Shown: positions 1-7,840, numbered from the stretch's first letter. The stretch: 32,749 nucleotides of DNA from Pleurocapsa sp. MO_226.B13 (GCA_030064795.1 JASJEI010000360.1:1-32749), one strand, 5' to 3'. Notes: a model not told the origin generated them from the letters alone. Numbers and translations: made by a program.

Positions 1-15
1 GCGTGACGGGCGTAT

Positions 16-204
16 ATGGCTAATTTATCTGATAGAGGTGCAGCAGAAGCAGTAGCTGCTCGTATTGACTGGAAATATGCTCTAGGCTGGGAACTAAACG
101 CTCCAAGTTTTGATTTTTCGGTTTTAAGTTTGTTTGCGTGGTTTGAAGGTGTGCCTTTAGCTAAAACTCGTGTATCTTCTTTTGCCAAGTTAGCTCCTGA
201 CTAG
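16..204 (+). pseudogene. IS1182-like transposase N-terminal remnant
   Basis: The 62-residue reading frame contains LSDRGAAEAVAARIDWKYAL followed by a GWELNAPSFDFSVLS-like stretch. This matches the conserved N-terminal (DUF772-type) region of IS1182/IS5-group DDE transposases as I know the family. The frame then loses the family pattern (FAWFEGVPLAKTR...) and stops. No DDE catalytic residues follow. Downstream, at 205-355, are further out-of-frame fragments, including a short run that reads like a coiled-coil tail (ENYRLRSQLDALRQSQ) and ends near 354. I read it as a decayed insertion-sequence relic rather than a working gene. The true start may lie upstream of the window. Confidence 0.6.
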
Positions 205-359
205 CTGAGACACATGGGGATTTATTTCGCGAACAAACTACGCGAATATCTCTCTTATGTTAAGTTCGTCAACAGTATCAGCAATGGTACTGGAACTTAG
301 CGAAGAAAATTATCGATTGCGATCGCAATTAGATGCTTTGCGTCAATCTCAATAAAATT

Positions 360-860
360 TTACGACTCGCTATTGAAGATAAAACTAATATCGCCGTTTC
401 TTTCTAAATAAGCTTTTTGAACGCAATCTAGTCTATCTGTCTGACACTGAAGACGAAGTGCCGAAAGCAGATCTTCTTGAGTAATATGACAAGCTCGCAT
501 CGCTTTGGGGCGCAACTGACCATTTCCAATTAAAATCCGCGATCGCCCTTTAATCTGGGGTTCAAACTTATTATAATGATAGGTAATGGTAGAAAATAAC
601 CAATGCATTCCTACCAACACAAATCCCGCAAAGATCGTCTCAAAAAAAGCTGAAGTTCCGTTGATAGCACGACTCAGGGTAGAGCCAAAAATAATACTGA
701 GAATGACATCGAAAGCAGCGTACTTGCCAATAAAACGGCGATCGCCAACTATTCTGACCATTAGTAAGGCACTAACATAGATTATTGCTGCCCTAAGTCC
801 CATTTGCCAGATATTTGGTTGTTCGGCACTCAGTCCTAAAGCCCATTCTATTATTTCCAC
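360..860 (-). CDS. DUF421 (YetF/YcaP-type) membrane protein
   Basis: 166-residue protein of unknown function. Three hydrophobic segments fill the N-terminal half: around residues 20-40 (LRAAIIYVSALLMVRIVG), 50-68 (FDVILSIIFGSTLSRAI) and 75-95 (ETIFAGFVLVGMHWLF). A soluble C-terminal domain follows with the family pattern GRSRILIGNGQLRPKAM and an ITQEDLLSALR helix. The layout matches the DUF421 family. The start is a GTG; no better ATG is in frame. The length is normal for the shorter cyanobacterial members. The gene stands alone, convergent with the transposase remnant and divergent from the hsp20 cluster. The family call is fairly secure; the function is unknown. Confidence 0.8.
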   Translation of the reverse strand: MEIIEWALGLSAEQPNIWQMGLRAAIIYVSALLMVRIVGDRRFIGKYAAFDVILSIIFGSTLSRAINGTSAFFETIFAGFVLVGMHWLFSTITYHYNKFEPQIKGRSRILIGNGQLRPKAMRACHITQEDLLSALRLQCQTDRLDCVQKAYLERNGDISFIFNSES

Positions 861-880
861 AATTTAACTAATTTTGCTCA

Positions 881-1200
881 GATTTGTGCGAGGTCTTATA
901 AAGCAATTTTATCTGAGATTGTTCGCCATTAATTCTTAAATTGATAATTAATAACACCCAACTCAGACAAATGACTAATGACTAATAACTAAGAACAACT
1001 CTAAGGTGCAAAGAATCAATAGATAGATGCGGAAATCTCAACTTGTAGAGGCGATCGAACCGTACTTGGTTTTGGCTCGATTATTTTATATTAAATAGTG
1101 TGGGTCAAGCACATAGCTGATTACTCACCGAGCAACCCAATCAATAACAAACAGTACTCTCTGATTCAAACTCATCAATTCAGTTTTGGAGGGAAATAAC
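881..1200 (+). promoter_or_regulatory. hsp20 leader with possible RNA thermometer
   Basis: This ~320-base gap between the divergent DUF421 and hsp20 genes has no open reading frame of note. Its last 45 bases carry a possible hairpin that would mask the ribosome binding site of the first hsp20. CTCT (1157-1160) can pair with GGAG (1188-1191) and the adjacent CTGA (1161-1164) with TCAG (1180-1183). The Shine-Dalgarno GGAGGG at 1188-1193 is therefore in the 3' arm. A short SD-masking hairpin is known for the hsp17 thermosensor of Synechocystis. I saw no CIRCE here. The pairing was done by eye, and the stem is short, bulged and contains G-U pairs. Confidence 0.35.
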
Positions 1201-1638
1201 ATGACTCTAATTCGTTGGCAACCTTTTGCAGAAATGGACAGCTTACAAGGAGAACTGAACCGTCTTTTTGATAGCATAAATCCGCCTACTCAATCGGAAA
1301 ACGGGAAAGTGTATCAACCACCTGCCGAAATGACAGAAACCAAAGATACGATCCATCTGAAGTTAGAAATTCCAGGGATGGATGCCAAAGACATCGATAT
1401 TCAAGCTTCGGCCGATGCAGTTTCCATTAGCGGAGAAAGAAAATCCGTATCTCGTACCGATGCTGAAGCTCAAAAACGCAGCGAGTTTCGCTATGGTGCT
1501 TTTCGTCGTGTTATTTCTTTACCCGTTCGCGTGGAAAATACCAACGTTAAAGCCGAATATCAAAATGGTATTTTGCACCTAACTTTACCCAAACATGAAT
1601 CGGAAAAACCGCAAGTAATCAAAGTAAACGCTAGCTAG
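1201..1638 (+). CDS. Hsp20/alpha-crystallin small heat shock protein, copy 1
   Basis: 145-residue small heat shock protein, an ATP-independent holdase that binds unfolding proteins and hands them to the DnaK system. The N-terminal arm (MTLIRWQPFAEMDSLQGELN) is typical of the cyanobacterial HspA/Hsp17 group. The alpha-crystallin domain spans roughly residues 40-138 and contains LKLEIPGMDAKDIDI, ISGERK, the FRRVISLP strand and YQNGILHLTLPK. The tail carries an I/V-x-I/V motif (VIKV) used in oligomer assembly. I take the ATG at 1201, not the upstream in-frame TTG at 1186, because GGAGGG at 1188-1193 is correctly spaced for it. It is followed 53 bases later by a paralogue, so the two probably share a transcript. 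Confidence 0.95.
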   Translation: MTLIRWQPFAEMDSLQGELNRLFDSINPPTQSENGKVYQPPAEMTETKDTIHLKLEIPGMDAKDIDIQASADAVSISGERKSVSRTDAEAQKRSEFRYGAFRRVISLPVRVENTNVKAEYQNGILHLTLPKHESEKPQVIKVNAS

Positions 1639-1691
1639 ATTAAGAATTTTCTCAAAATTAAATTCAACTTACTCAATTAGGAGGTAAAACT

Positions 1692-2129
1692 ATGTCTTTA
1701 ATTCGTTGGCAACCTTTTTCCGAAATCGACAGCATTCAAAAAGAAATGAACCGGATGTTTGACAGTCTAGCACCAAGGGATACAGATCGCTTTAGTTCTG
1801 CTTTTGTCCCTGCTGCCGAAATGGAAGAAACCGCAGATGCAATCCACCTCAAACTAGAAGTCCCAGGTATGGATGCAAAAGATATCGATATTCAGGTTTC
1901 TGCTGAAGCAGTTTCGATTAGCGGAGAACGCAGATCGGAATCTAAAACCGAAGAAAAAGGAATGACTCGTAGCGAATTTAGCTATGGTGCTTTCCGTCGC
2001 GTTATTCCTTTACCTACTCGGATCGAAAATACCAATGTCAATGCCGAGTATAAAGACGGAATTCTCAATCTAACTTTACCTAAAGCCGAAGAAGAAAAAA
2101 ATAAAGTCGTCAAAGTTAACGTTGGCTAA
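1692..2129 (+). CDS. Hsp20/alpha-crystallin small heat shock protein, copy 2
   Basis: 145-residue paralogue of the preceding gene. Arm (MSLIRWQPFSEIDSIQKEMN), alpha-crystallin core (LKLEVPGMDAKDIDIQVSAE, ISGERR, YGAFRRVIPLP, YKDGILNLTLPK) and terminal VVKV motif are all preserved. The two copies are nearly identical in the beta-strand core and differ most at residues ~27-45 and ~85-95, the flexible arm and an inter-strand loop. This suggests a tandem duplication with specialisation in the client-contact regions. A strong ribosome site AGGAGG lies at 1679-1684. It probably works with the chaperone genes downstream, although the next one (dnaK) is broken. Confidence 0.95.
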   Translation: MSLIRWQPFSEIDSIQKEMNRMFDSLAPRDTDRFSSAFVPAAEMEETADAIHLKLEVPGMDAKDIDIQVSAEAVSISGERRSESKTEEKGMTRSEFSYGAFRRVIPLPTRIENTNVNAEYKDGILNLTLPKAEEEKNKVVKVNVG

Positions 2130-2147
2130 TCTTCTTTGCTTTAGCAA

Positions 2148-2173
2148 GTAGGGTGGGGTGTGCCTCGCCCTAC
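2148..2173. repeat. Short GC-rich palindrome
   Basis: The sequence from GTAGGGTGGGG to CCTCGCCCTAC can fold into a hairpin with a 4-base TGTG loop and one bulge. It sits 18 bases after the second hsp20 and 32 bases before the dnaK start. It resembles the GTAGGGTGGGC termini of the element at 15518-15670, so it is probably a relic of the same repeat type. It could also attenuate transcription from hsp20 into dnaK; there is no T-run after it. Confidence 0.5.
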
Positions 2174-2193
2174 GATTAACTATAACTATCTAG

Positions 2194-2662
<469 letters not shown>

Positions 2663-2720
2663 GTATGAGTTCGGAGTTCGGGGTTCGGAGTTGGGAATTT
2701 GACTACTAACTACTAACTAC

Positions 2721-2819
2721 TACTCTGTCAATAATTAATTGATGGGTTGGGACAGGCAGGGGAAGCAGGGGAAGATCCTTATCAATATTCATCCCTCAAA
2801 TCAATGTTGACAGACCACT
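2721..2819. repeat. MITE-like repeat family A, copy 1
   Basis: This non-coding element starts with TACTCTGTCAATAATTAATT and ends with GTTGACAGACCACTA, so its ends are inverted repeats (CTGTCAA/TTGACAG). Inside is a 9-bp minisatellite, unit GGGGAAGCA, present here as two units (GGGGAAGCA, GGGGAAGAT). Other copies lie at 7720-7840 and 32671-32749. A further inverted half-copy (AACCCATCATTAATTAATTG, then ACA) lies at 2824-2846, so the left end can also pair with that. It separates the broken dnaK from dnaJ. Confidence 0.8.
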
Positions 2820-2884
2820 AAATAACCCATCATTAATTAATTGACAAAACACTACTAACTCGATCGAGGAGGTGAAAGTAAATA

Positions 2885-3886
2885 ATGCCAGCAACAGACT
2901 TCAAAGACTACTATCAGATTCTGGGAGTAAGCAAGACTGCAACACCAGAAGAAATTAAAAAAGCCTATCGCAAACTAGCCAGAAAATATCACCCCGATCT
3001 CAACCCAGGGGACAAAGAAGCCGAACGGCGTTTTAAAGAAATCAACGAAGCCCAAGAGGTACTATCCGATCCAGAAAAACGCACTAAATACGACCAGTTC
3101 GGTCAATATTGGCAACAAGCTGCTGCTGGCACACCGACCGGCGCGGGAGTAGGTGTAGGAGGATTTGATTACAGTCAGTATGGTAGTTTTGATGATTTTA
3201 TTAACGAACTTCTGGGACGCTTTGGCGGTTCTGCTAGTAGGGGTTCGGGAGGACGCAGAGTATATACCTACGGTACTTCTACCCCAGGTACGGGAGGATT
3301 TAGCAGTTTTGAAGATATTTTCGGTGGTGGTGGTTTCCAAGATATTCCCGCAGCCGATACCGAAGCTGCGATTACTCTGACTTTCTCAGAAGCTTTTCAC
3401 GGAACCCAAAAACGCCTGCAATTAGACGGCGAAACCATTAACGTCAGGATTCCGCCCGGGGCAAAACCTAGTAGTCGTATTCGGATCAAAGGCAAAGGAC
3501 GAATCAGTCCCTATAGTCAACAACGGGGCAATTTGTATTTAACTATCGATCTGCAACCCCATCCTCTATTTAAGTTTGAAAGAGACAACATAGTTTGCGA
3601 AGTTCCCATTACCCCAGAAGAGGCAGCTTTAGGTACGAAGATTAAAGTCCCCACCCCCGACGGTAGCGTCACCATGAAAATTCCTTCAGGAGTAGATTCG
3701 GGGCAGTCTCTGCGCTTGCGAAATAAAGGCTGGCGTGGCCCAAAAGGTAAGCGCAGCGACCAAATTATTAAGCTCAAAATCGTCACTCCTAAAGAATTAA
3801 CTCCTAAAGAACGAGAGTGCTACGAAAAACTGCGTCAAGCCAGTAATTTTAATCCCCGTCGCAGTATCGAGGAGGTGCGCTTATGA
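2885..3886 (+). CDS. CbpA-type DnaJ co-chaperone (Hsp40)
   Basis: 333-residue Hsp40 that stimulates an Hsp70 ATPase and delivers clients. A J domain occupies residues ~8-72 ([20 protein letters not shown], catalytic HPD in [16 protein letters not shown] end). A Gly/Phe/Ser-rich linker runs from ~75 to 150. The C-terminal client-binding domain starts near 158 ([18 protein letters not shown]) and includes [19 protein letters not shown] and the second barrel ([20 protein letters not shown]). There are no CxxCxGxG zinc fingers, so it is a class II/CbpA-type protein. Ribosome site GAGGAGGTG at 2866-2874. The stop overlaps the start of the next short frame (ATGA), typical of cbpA-cbpM. Its natural DnaK partner next door is broken. 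Confidence 0.93.
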   Translation: MPATDFKDYYQILGVSKTATPEEIKKAYRKLARKYHPDLNPGDKEAERRFKEINEAQEVLSDPEKRTKYDQFGQYWQQAAAGTPTGAGVGVGGFDYSQYGSFDDFINELLGRFGGSASRGSGGRRVYTYGTSTPGTGGFSSFEDIFGGGGFQDIPAADTEAAITLTFSEAFHGTQKRLQLDGETINVRIPPGAKPSSRIRIKGKGRISPYSQQRGNLYLTIDLQPHPLFKFERDNIVCEVPITPEEAALGTKIKVPTPDGSVTMKIPSGVDSGQSLRLRNKGWRGPKGKRSDQIIKLKIVTPKELTPKERECYEKLRQASNFNPRRSIEEVRL

Positions 3887-4023
3887 AGCCAAGTTTATCG
3901 CGGGTGGTAGTTTCCTCATCAGGAGATAGGCTGATAACTTTCCAACAGGCTGCATATCTTACCCAAACTTCGGTAGTTATCTTAGAATTCTCTTTCCGCA
4001 CGTCAAAATGTAATATGTATTGA
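3883..4023 (+). pseudogene. CbpM-like chaperone modulator, truncated N-terminus
   Basis: A 46-codon frame whose ATG overlaps the dnaJ stop (ATGA) and which has its own ribosome site, GAGGAGGTG, at 3870-3878 inside the dnaJ end. The peptide begins [20 protein letters not shown] and continues QQAAYLTQTSVVILEFSF. This resembles the N-terminal winged-helix part of CbpM/MerR-like modulators that follow cbpA genes, in which a line such as 'TSxxLIERFVxLGLI' comes next. Here the reading turns to FRTSKCNMY and stops, so about half the protein is missing. CbpM in enterobacteria binds the J domain and blocks it. The homology is from memory of the family pattern and the synteny; a genuine micro-protein is the alternative. 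Confidence 0.5.
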
Positions 4024-4294
4024 TTATGTTCTCCCCCCTCAGTTGGGCGATCGCCAAAACCTAAATTTTTCAGATTTATACTTAGCTTTTTGCCGTGCAT
4101 ATTGTAGCTTATTAGTTGTACGCTTTGATTAAATAATGTTAATAAAATAGTTTTGCAGGAGATAAAAATAAGAGAAAATGATTCTAATAAAAAGGTAAAG
4201 ATTCAGGTCGCTCGCGATCGCCAACTCATAAAGCATTCAATTAAATAATAAGAGTTGGCATTTCTGAAGAGTCTACTGTCGCCAGTGACTTCCT

Positions 4295-4325
4295 CCCGAC
4301 TCTCATCCTACGGATAGAGAGCGGG
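4295..4325. repeat. Long hairpin, possible IS200/IS605-type end
   Basis: CCCGACTCTCATCC and GGATAGAGAGCGGG form a ~13-bp imperfect stem with a TACG loop. It lies just beyond the stop of the minus-strand remnant below. Subterminal hairpins just 3' of the transposase gene are characteristic of IS200/IS605-type elements, which lack inverted terminal repeats. The family assignment is inferred from position and structure only. Confidence 0.5.
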
Positions 4326-4327
4326 AA

Positions 4328-4570
4328 TTACAGCCCCTCAAACTCCCCTTTGGTTAAAGCTTGTTCAAAGAAATTAATAACTGAACGTTTTTGACGACGA
4401 CACGGCAGTCGCTTCAAGTCGACAAAGGACTTGTCCGCATGTAAGGCTTTAGCCGCATCTGACCCGCCCAACGCGCTGCCTCAAGTTTGTACAACAGTCA
4501 GTAAATTGGCAGTATGTTCAAACCGCTTCATAGAGCGAGAACCACCACGCTCCTTTACGTTTAGTAACTG
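4328..4570 (-). pseudogene. Decayed mobile-element reading frame
   Basis: On the minus strand a continuous reading gives VKERGGSRSMKRFEHTANLL followed by TVVQT, an in-frame TGA (about 4481-4483), then GSALGGSDAAKALHADKSF and a basic tail VDLKRLPCRRQKRSVINFF ending KGEFEGL with a stop at 4328-4330. The composition and the hairpin immediately downstream suggest the 3' end of a transposon-encoded gene, most likely IS200/IS605-like. I cannot see the diagnostic zinc finger or RuvC motifs of TnpB, so the family is a guess. The in-frame stop and lack of an upstream part mark it as dead. Confidence 0.35.
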
Positions 4571-4995
4571 CTAAGTTTAGTGATGACATCGCTAGCTCTT
4601 CTCTGTATTATTTTCATGGTGCTTCAAGTAGATGAGAAGCTGATGACCCAGTTAAATATTTTGCCTATCCCGAGATTCAGAAATGTTTGGGCGTTGTTAA
4701 AAGACAGCGAAAACCCAACCAAAGGCTAATAGTTGCTCCCTTTCCAGACAAACAGCGAGGTGATGACCAGTTTTTCTTCCAATCTTCTTCTAAATCACCC
4801 TTGACACCTTGCTTTCAAGCTTAACTTGTTACCAATGGTTGGGTAGTAAAAATTGAATAATGTAGTGGGCATTGCCCACGCTACGCATTGAAGATAAGAG
4901 GTGAAAAGACTGGGCGATCTTGGCTTGGCAAACGAAAGCTTTAGCTACAGCCTCTGCTGACCAAGCTCACCGAGAAGCTAAAAACCAGTTAACTA

Positions 4996-5259
4996 CTAAC
5001 TATATTCTTTTGTTTCCGTAATAGTTAACTGCTGTGGATTGCATTGCCTTAATTTTACGCTCACTACTGTTGCTTTTTCTTCGATCAAGTCCTTAATATA
5101 ACCTTGCTGCATCAATTTCGCAGCTAATAGATGATTAAAATGCCCAAAATAATAGGTACAGGTGGGATTTTGGGTTTTTATTTCTACCCAATAGGGAGGT
5201 TTGGGAAAACGGACAACCAATAGCTCTAGTAAATTAGCCAGTTTATTAATGATGTTCAT
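4996..5259 (-). CDS. DUF1816 family protein
   Basis: 87-residue small protein of a family largely restricted to cyanobacteria. The core PPYWVEIKTQNPTCTYYFGH with the CTYYFGPF-type motif, then a GYIKDLIEEKA segment and the closing LRQCNPQQLTI pattern, match DUF1816. A 12-residue N-terminal helix (NIINKLANLLELL) precedes it. The family has no assigned biochemical function. The gene stands alone between decayed IS DNA and the pfkB gene, with no clear ribosome site. The family call is good; nothing can be said about role. Confidence 0.8.
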   Translation of the reverse strand: MNIINKLANLLELLVVRFPKPPYWVEIKTQNPTCTYYFGHFNHLLAAKLMQQGYIKDLIEEKATVVSVKLRQCNPQQLTITETKEYS

Positions 5260-5643
5260 CGCTTTAAAACAATTTAAAAAAATTTGATTATACTATAAGT
5301 TATATTTAAAATCGCAACAAGAAAAAGTCTCGAAATTATCTATTTGTTAAATTTAATTTTCGCAAAAACAAAATATTATTTATCGTGCTAGAGATAGACT
5401 ATAGCAGTCCTGTCCCAGTTGTGAAAATTATTTGGATGAATCTCATTAGTCACTGGTCTTTGGTCATTGGTAATGTTCGCAAATTATTTAGTAGTGCTAT
5501 GATGCTATTTGTCAACTTTTGATGACTAGTTAACTCGATGTAAATTAGCAGTTAGACTGTCGATAGCTCTACTGCACTAACAAAGAAGAGAGTTTTTTGC
5601 TTTGAAGAACAATAAATATTACTACTTTGCTACTAGTGTAAAT
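5260..5643. other. Intergenic, no gene recognised
   Basis: About 380 AT-rich bases lie between the DUF1816 gene (its 5' side) and the end of the kinase gene. No coding signal or repeat family was recognised. A run resembling the low-complexity 'cattagtcactggtctttgg' type of filler lies near 5445-5470. It should hold the DUF1816 promoter and the end of the kinase transcript. Confidence 0.5.
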
Positions 5644-6528
5644 TCAAGTAAGCCAATTTCTGGTGCCAAAAAACTGACAAGATTTGCTAGCTATTTGGGC
5701 TGCAAAACTGAGAGCAGTAGCAAAATCTCGTTCTAAAATATAGTGGCAAAAAGCACCATGAAAAATATCTCCCGCACCTAAAGTATCTACAGCTTCGATC
5801 TGAGGTACGCTTATCGTCTTGGTTACTCCTCGCTCCAGATATTGAATTGGTTGTTCTCCTCTGGTGATGGCGATCTCGGATATTCCTCGTGCTTGTAAAA
5901 AATCAAAAACTTCAGCGGTGTTGTGACATTGAGGGGGATAAAAATTAGCCGAACAAATGGCATAATCAACTCCAAAAAGTATTTTTTCTAGTCCAGGTTT
6001 CCAACTTCCACCATCCATAACCACGGGAATTTGTTTGCTCTTGGCAATCTCGATTATGGTTTTGCTGACATCTATTTGATGTCCGTCAATTAAAATGATA
6101 TCTATATCCTCAAGAATATCTTTAGGGATTTGAGAGCGATCGCCTTGAGATTTGAGAGCATTAATCGAGATGACCGAACGTTCTCCCGTAGTAACTGTAA
6201 CAATTATTGAAGAGACTGGTGGACTGGCAGACTGCTGGGGAATCAGATCGACTATCTCAATTGGATAGTTATTTAAATCGCTTCTCATTAACTGAGTCAA
6301 GGGATGTTGTCCCAAAACAGTTAATAATCTTCCCCGATTATTACTAAAATAACTAAATGCTACCGCTGCATTAGTAGCTGGACCACCTGCTGTAGTAGAG
6401 TAATCTTGGGCGACGACTTTCTGATTTGCCTGGGGATAGCGATCGCTAAAATAAATAAAGTCTAGAGTCGTTAAACCTACAAATAGTCCTTGATAGCTCA
6501 TGGTCAACTTGGCAATGGCGATCGCCAA
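5644..6528 (-). CDS. PfkB/ribokinase-family sugar kinase
   Basis: 294-residue ATP-dependent carbohydrate kinase of the PfkB family. Family landmarks are an N-terminal GLFVGLTTLDFIY strand, a TTAGGPATNAAVAFSYF segment (PfkB signature 1, GGPATN), and near the C-terminus the signature 2 DTLGAGDIFHGAF, whose GAGD holds the anion hole and catalytic Asp. The substrate cannot be read from the sequence; fructose, ribose and adenosine kinases share these motifs. The second ATG, at 6501 (MSYQGLFVGL), is a good alternative start because family similarity begins there; neither has a clear ribosome site. It lies 17 bases (or 44) downstream of hisH on the same strand and is probably co-transcribed, without an obvious link to histidine synthesis. 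Confidence 0.88.
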   Translation of the reverse strand: MAIAIAKLTMSYQGLFVGLTTLDFIYFSDRYPQANQKVVAQDYSTTAGGPATNAAVAFSYFSNNRGRLLTVLGQHPLTQLMRSDLNNYPIEIVDLIPQQSASPPVSSIIVTVTTGERSVISINALKSQGDRSQIPKDILEDIDIILIDGHQIDVSKTIIEIAKSKQIPVVMDGGSWKPGLEKILFGVDYAICSANFYPPQCHNTAEVFDFLQARGISEIAITRGEQPIQYLERGVTKTISVPQIEAVDTLGAGDIFHGAFCHYILERDFATALSFAAQIASKSCQFFGTRNWLT

Positions 6529-6545
6529 TCTAAAATAAGTAGCAG

Positions 6546-7187
6546 TTAATTGGATACTAACTGGGATTTTTTGACTGAAGTGACGAAGTTAGAGAGAATT
6601 TGCAATCCATTATCAGAAGACTTTTCGGGGTGAAACTGTACTGCCATCAGGTTATCGCGAGCGATCGCTGCTGTTACCGTTTGTGAGCCATGGGTGACGG
6701 TAGCTGCATTTAGCCTCGGATCTACAGGCTCGACATAAAAAGAGTGAACGAAATAAACATAGGGTTTTGGGGGTAAATTGTCCCACAACGGCAGTCGAGC
6801 TTGAGTTAACTCTAAATGATTCCAACCCATTTGAGGGATAGAAATATCTGGCTCGCTTTGAAAACGACGCACGATCCCGTTAACAACTCCCAAACCCCTT
6901 TCTGTTCCTTCTGCCGAACCATCAAATAAGATCTGCAACCCCAAACAAATACCTAAAAAGGGCTTACCAGAGGCGATCGTCTCTTTGATAGTTGTTTCGA
7001 GATCGCGCTCTCTGATATGACGCATAGCAGGATCGAAAGCTCCCACACCAGGTAATACCACTGCATCGGCAGTCAAAATATCATCTGGAGAATTAGTAAT
7101 TTTAGGAACTGCACCCGCTTTTTCTAAACCCTTGCAGGCAGAGTGCAAATTTCCCATATCGTAGTCAATTACAGCTACATTAACCAT
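6546..7187 (-). CDS. hisH: Imidazole glycerol phosphate synthase, glutaminase subunit HisH
   Basis: 213-residue class I glutamine amidotransferase. HisH hydrolyses glutamine and channels ammonia to HisF, which makes IGP and AICAR in histidine biosynthesis. The sequence shows DYDMGNLHS at the N-terminus, the oxyanion-strand PGVGAFDPAM, the nucleophile Cys81 in FLGICLGLQILF, and the catalytic His186/Glu188 pair in VQFHPEKSSDNG. The VYFVHSFYVEP strand before it is diagnostic of HisH rather than other amidotransferases. The length is normal and the start ATG at 7187 fits the usual N-terminus. No hisF is in the window, in keeping with the scattered his genes of cyanobacteria. Confidence 0.97.
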   Translation of the reverse strand: MVNVAVIDYDMGNLHSACKGLEKAGAVPKITNSPDDILTADAVVLPGVGAFDPAMRHIRERDLETTIKETIASGKPFLGICLGLQILFDGSAEGTERGLGVVNGIVRRFQSEPDISIPQMGWNHLELTQARLPLWDNLPPKPYVYFVHSFYVEPVDPRLNAATVTHGSQTVTAAIARDNLMAVQFHPEKSSDNGLQILSNFVTSVKKSQLVSN

Positions 7188-7326
7188 GTTGATTTTTCCC
7201 CAGTTAACGCTATCGTTAAAATAAGACCTTAAATAACTACCCTAACAATTTTAAAATTAAGAATTTTATTGATATCTTATCCTCACACAATTCTACATTG
7301 ACAATAAGAATCAATGACAAAAATAT

Positions 7327-7722
7327 ATGAAACCAGCTTTTAAAACTCGACTCGCTTGGGAACAAGCACAGGTGTTAATGCAGCCAGCAATGCTACGAGT
7401 AGTGGATAATATTCGCAAAGAATTGGAATCATCTGACTGGAAGGGGACATATAAAGAAGTTAGCGTCCCCATTCCTGGTTATCATCTCTGTTTAACTCGT
7501 TCTGATTACCAAATTGAAATAGATGTTTGGGAACTATGTTACAAAGTGTGTTTTGAGGAATACGAACCAATACAACATATTTTTAGCCATGAAGATGAAA
7601 CTACCTATCCTGTAGATGTGGATACTCGTTTGCTCGACGACTCAGGAGAGATAGATTGGCAATTATTGGAATCGAAAGCGCAAATGTCGGTAAGAAAGGT
7701 GTTTAGTACTCTGCCAGAGTAG
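7327..7722 (+). CDS. Conserved hypothetical protein
   Basis: 131-residue soluble, acidic protein that I do not recognise by name. No membrane segment or signal peptide. It has a mixed helix/strand pattern: an N-terminal helix (FKTRLAWEQAQVLMQPAMLR), then a strand-rich centre (SVPIPGYHLCLTR, YQIEIDVWELCYKVCFEEYE) and a C-terminal helix. The clear codon bias and the in-frame length support a real gene. It is divergent from hisH, with a 139-base AT-rich gap between. Its stop codon TAG (7720-7722) is also the first three bases of a MITE-like repeat (TAGTACTCTGTCAA), so the C-terminus may have been set by that insertion. Confidence 0.7.
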   Translation: MKPAFKTRLAWEQAQVLMQPAMLRVVDNIRKELESSDWKGTYKEVSVPIPGYHLCLTRSDYQIEIDVWELCYKVCFEEYEPIQHIFSHEDETTYPVDVDTRLLDDSGEIDWQLLESKAQMSVRKVFSTLPE

Positions 7723-7840
7723 TACTCTGTCAAAAATTAATTGATGGGTTGGGGTAGGCAGGGGGAGCAGGGGAAGCAGGGGAAGCAGGGGGAGATACTT
7801 ATCAATTATGTATCCCTCAAATCAAAGTTGACAGACTAGT
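7720..7840. repeat. MITE-like repeat family A, copy 2
   Basis: This is the most complete copy: left end TAGTACTCTGTCAA, right end TTGACAGACTAGTA. The left end and the reverse complement of the right end (TACTAGTCTGTCAA) match in 12 of 14 positions. The body is conserved with copy 1 (AATTAATTGATGGGTTGGG, ATCCCTCAAATCAA). The internal 9-bp minisatellite has four units here (GGGGGAGCA, GGGGAAGCA twice, GGGGGAGAT). No reading frame is inside. It is short enough to be moved only in trans. Confidence 0.85.

Larger units (their letters stand above)
4024..4995. other. Decayed mobile-element DNA, no intact gene
   Basis: About 970 bases without an intact gene. It contains the hairpin at 4295-4325 and the minus-strand remnant at 4328-4570. 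At 4560-4860 on the plus strand there is another coding-like frame with internal stops (YYFHGASSR*EADDP, then KYFAYPEIQKCLGVVKRQ, and a DDQFFFQSSS end) that I do not recognise. A small palindrome GTAGTGGGCATTGCCCACGC lies near 4862-4883. The overall impression is a graveyard of insertion sequences. Confidence 0.6.

Noticed and set aside
2761..2775. GGGGAAGCA tandem units as a CRISPR or coding repeat
   Set aside because: Units are 9 bp with no spacers and occur only inside the TIR-bounded element; no frame continues outside it.
3062..3340. Minus-strand and third-frame ORFs inside dnaJ
   Set aside because: They are shadows of the Gly/Ser-rich linker coding sequence.
3849..4100. 83-codon minus-strand frame
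   Set aside because: It overlaps the dnaJ end and the CbpM-like frame in antisense, has no ribosome site, and shows no family pattern.
4560..4860. Coding-like plus-strand frame with internal stops
   Set aside because: I could not assign it to a family; noted as relic DNA and not called as a gene.
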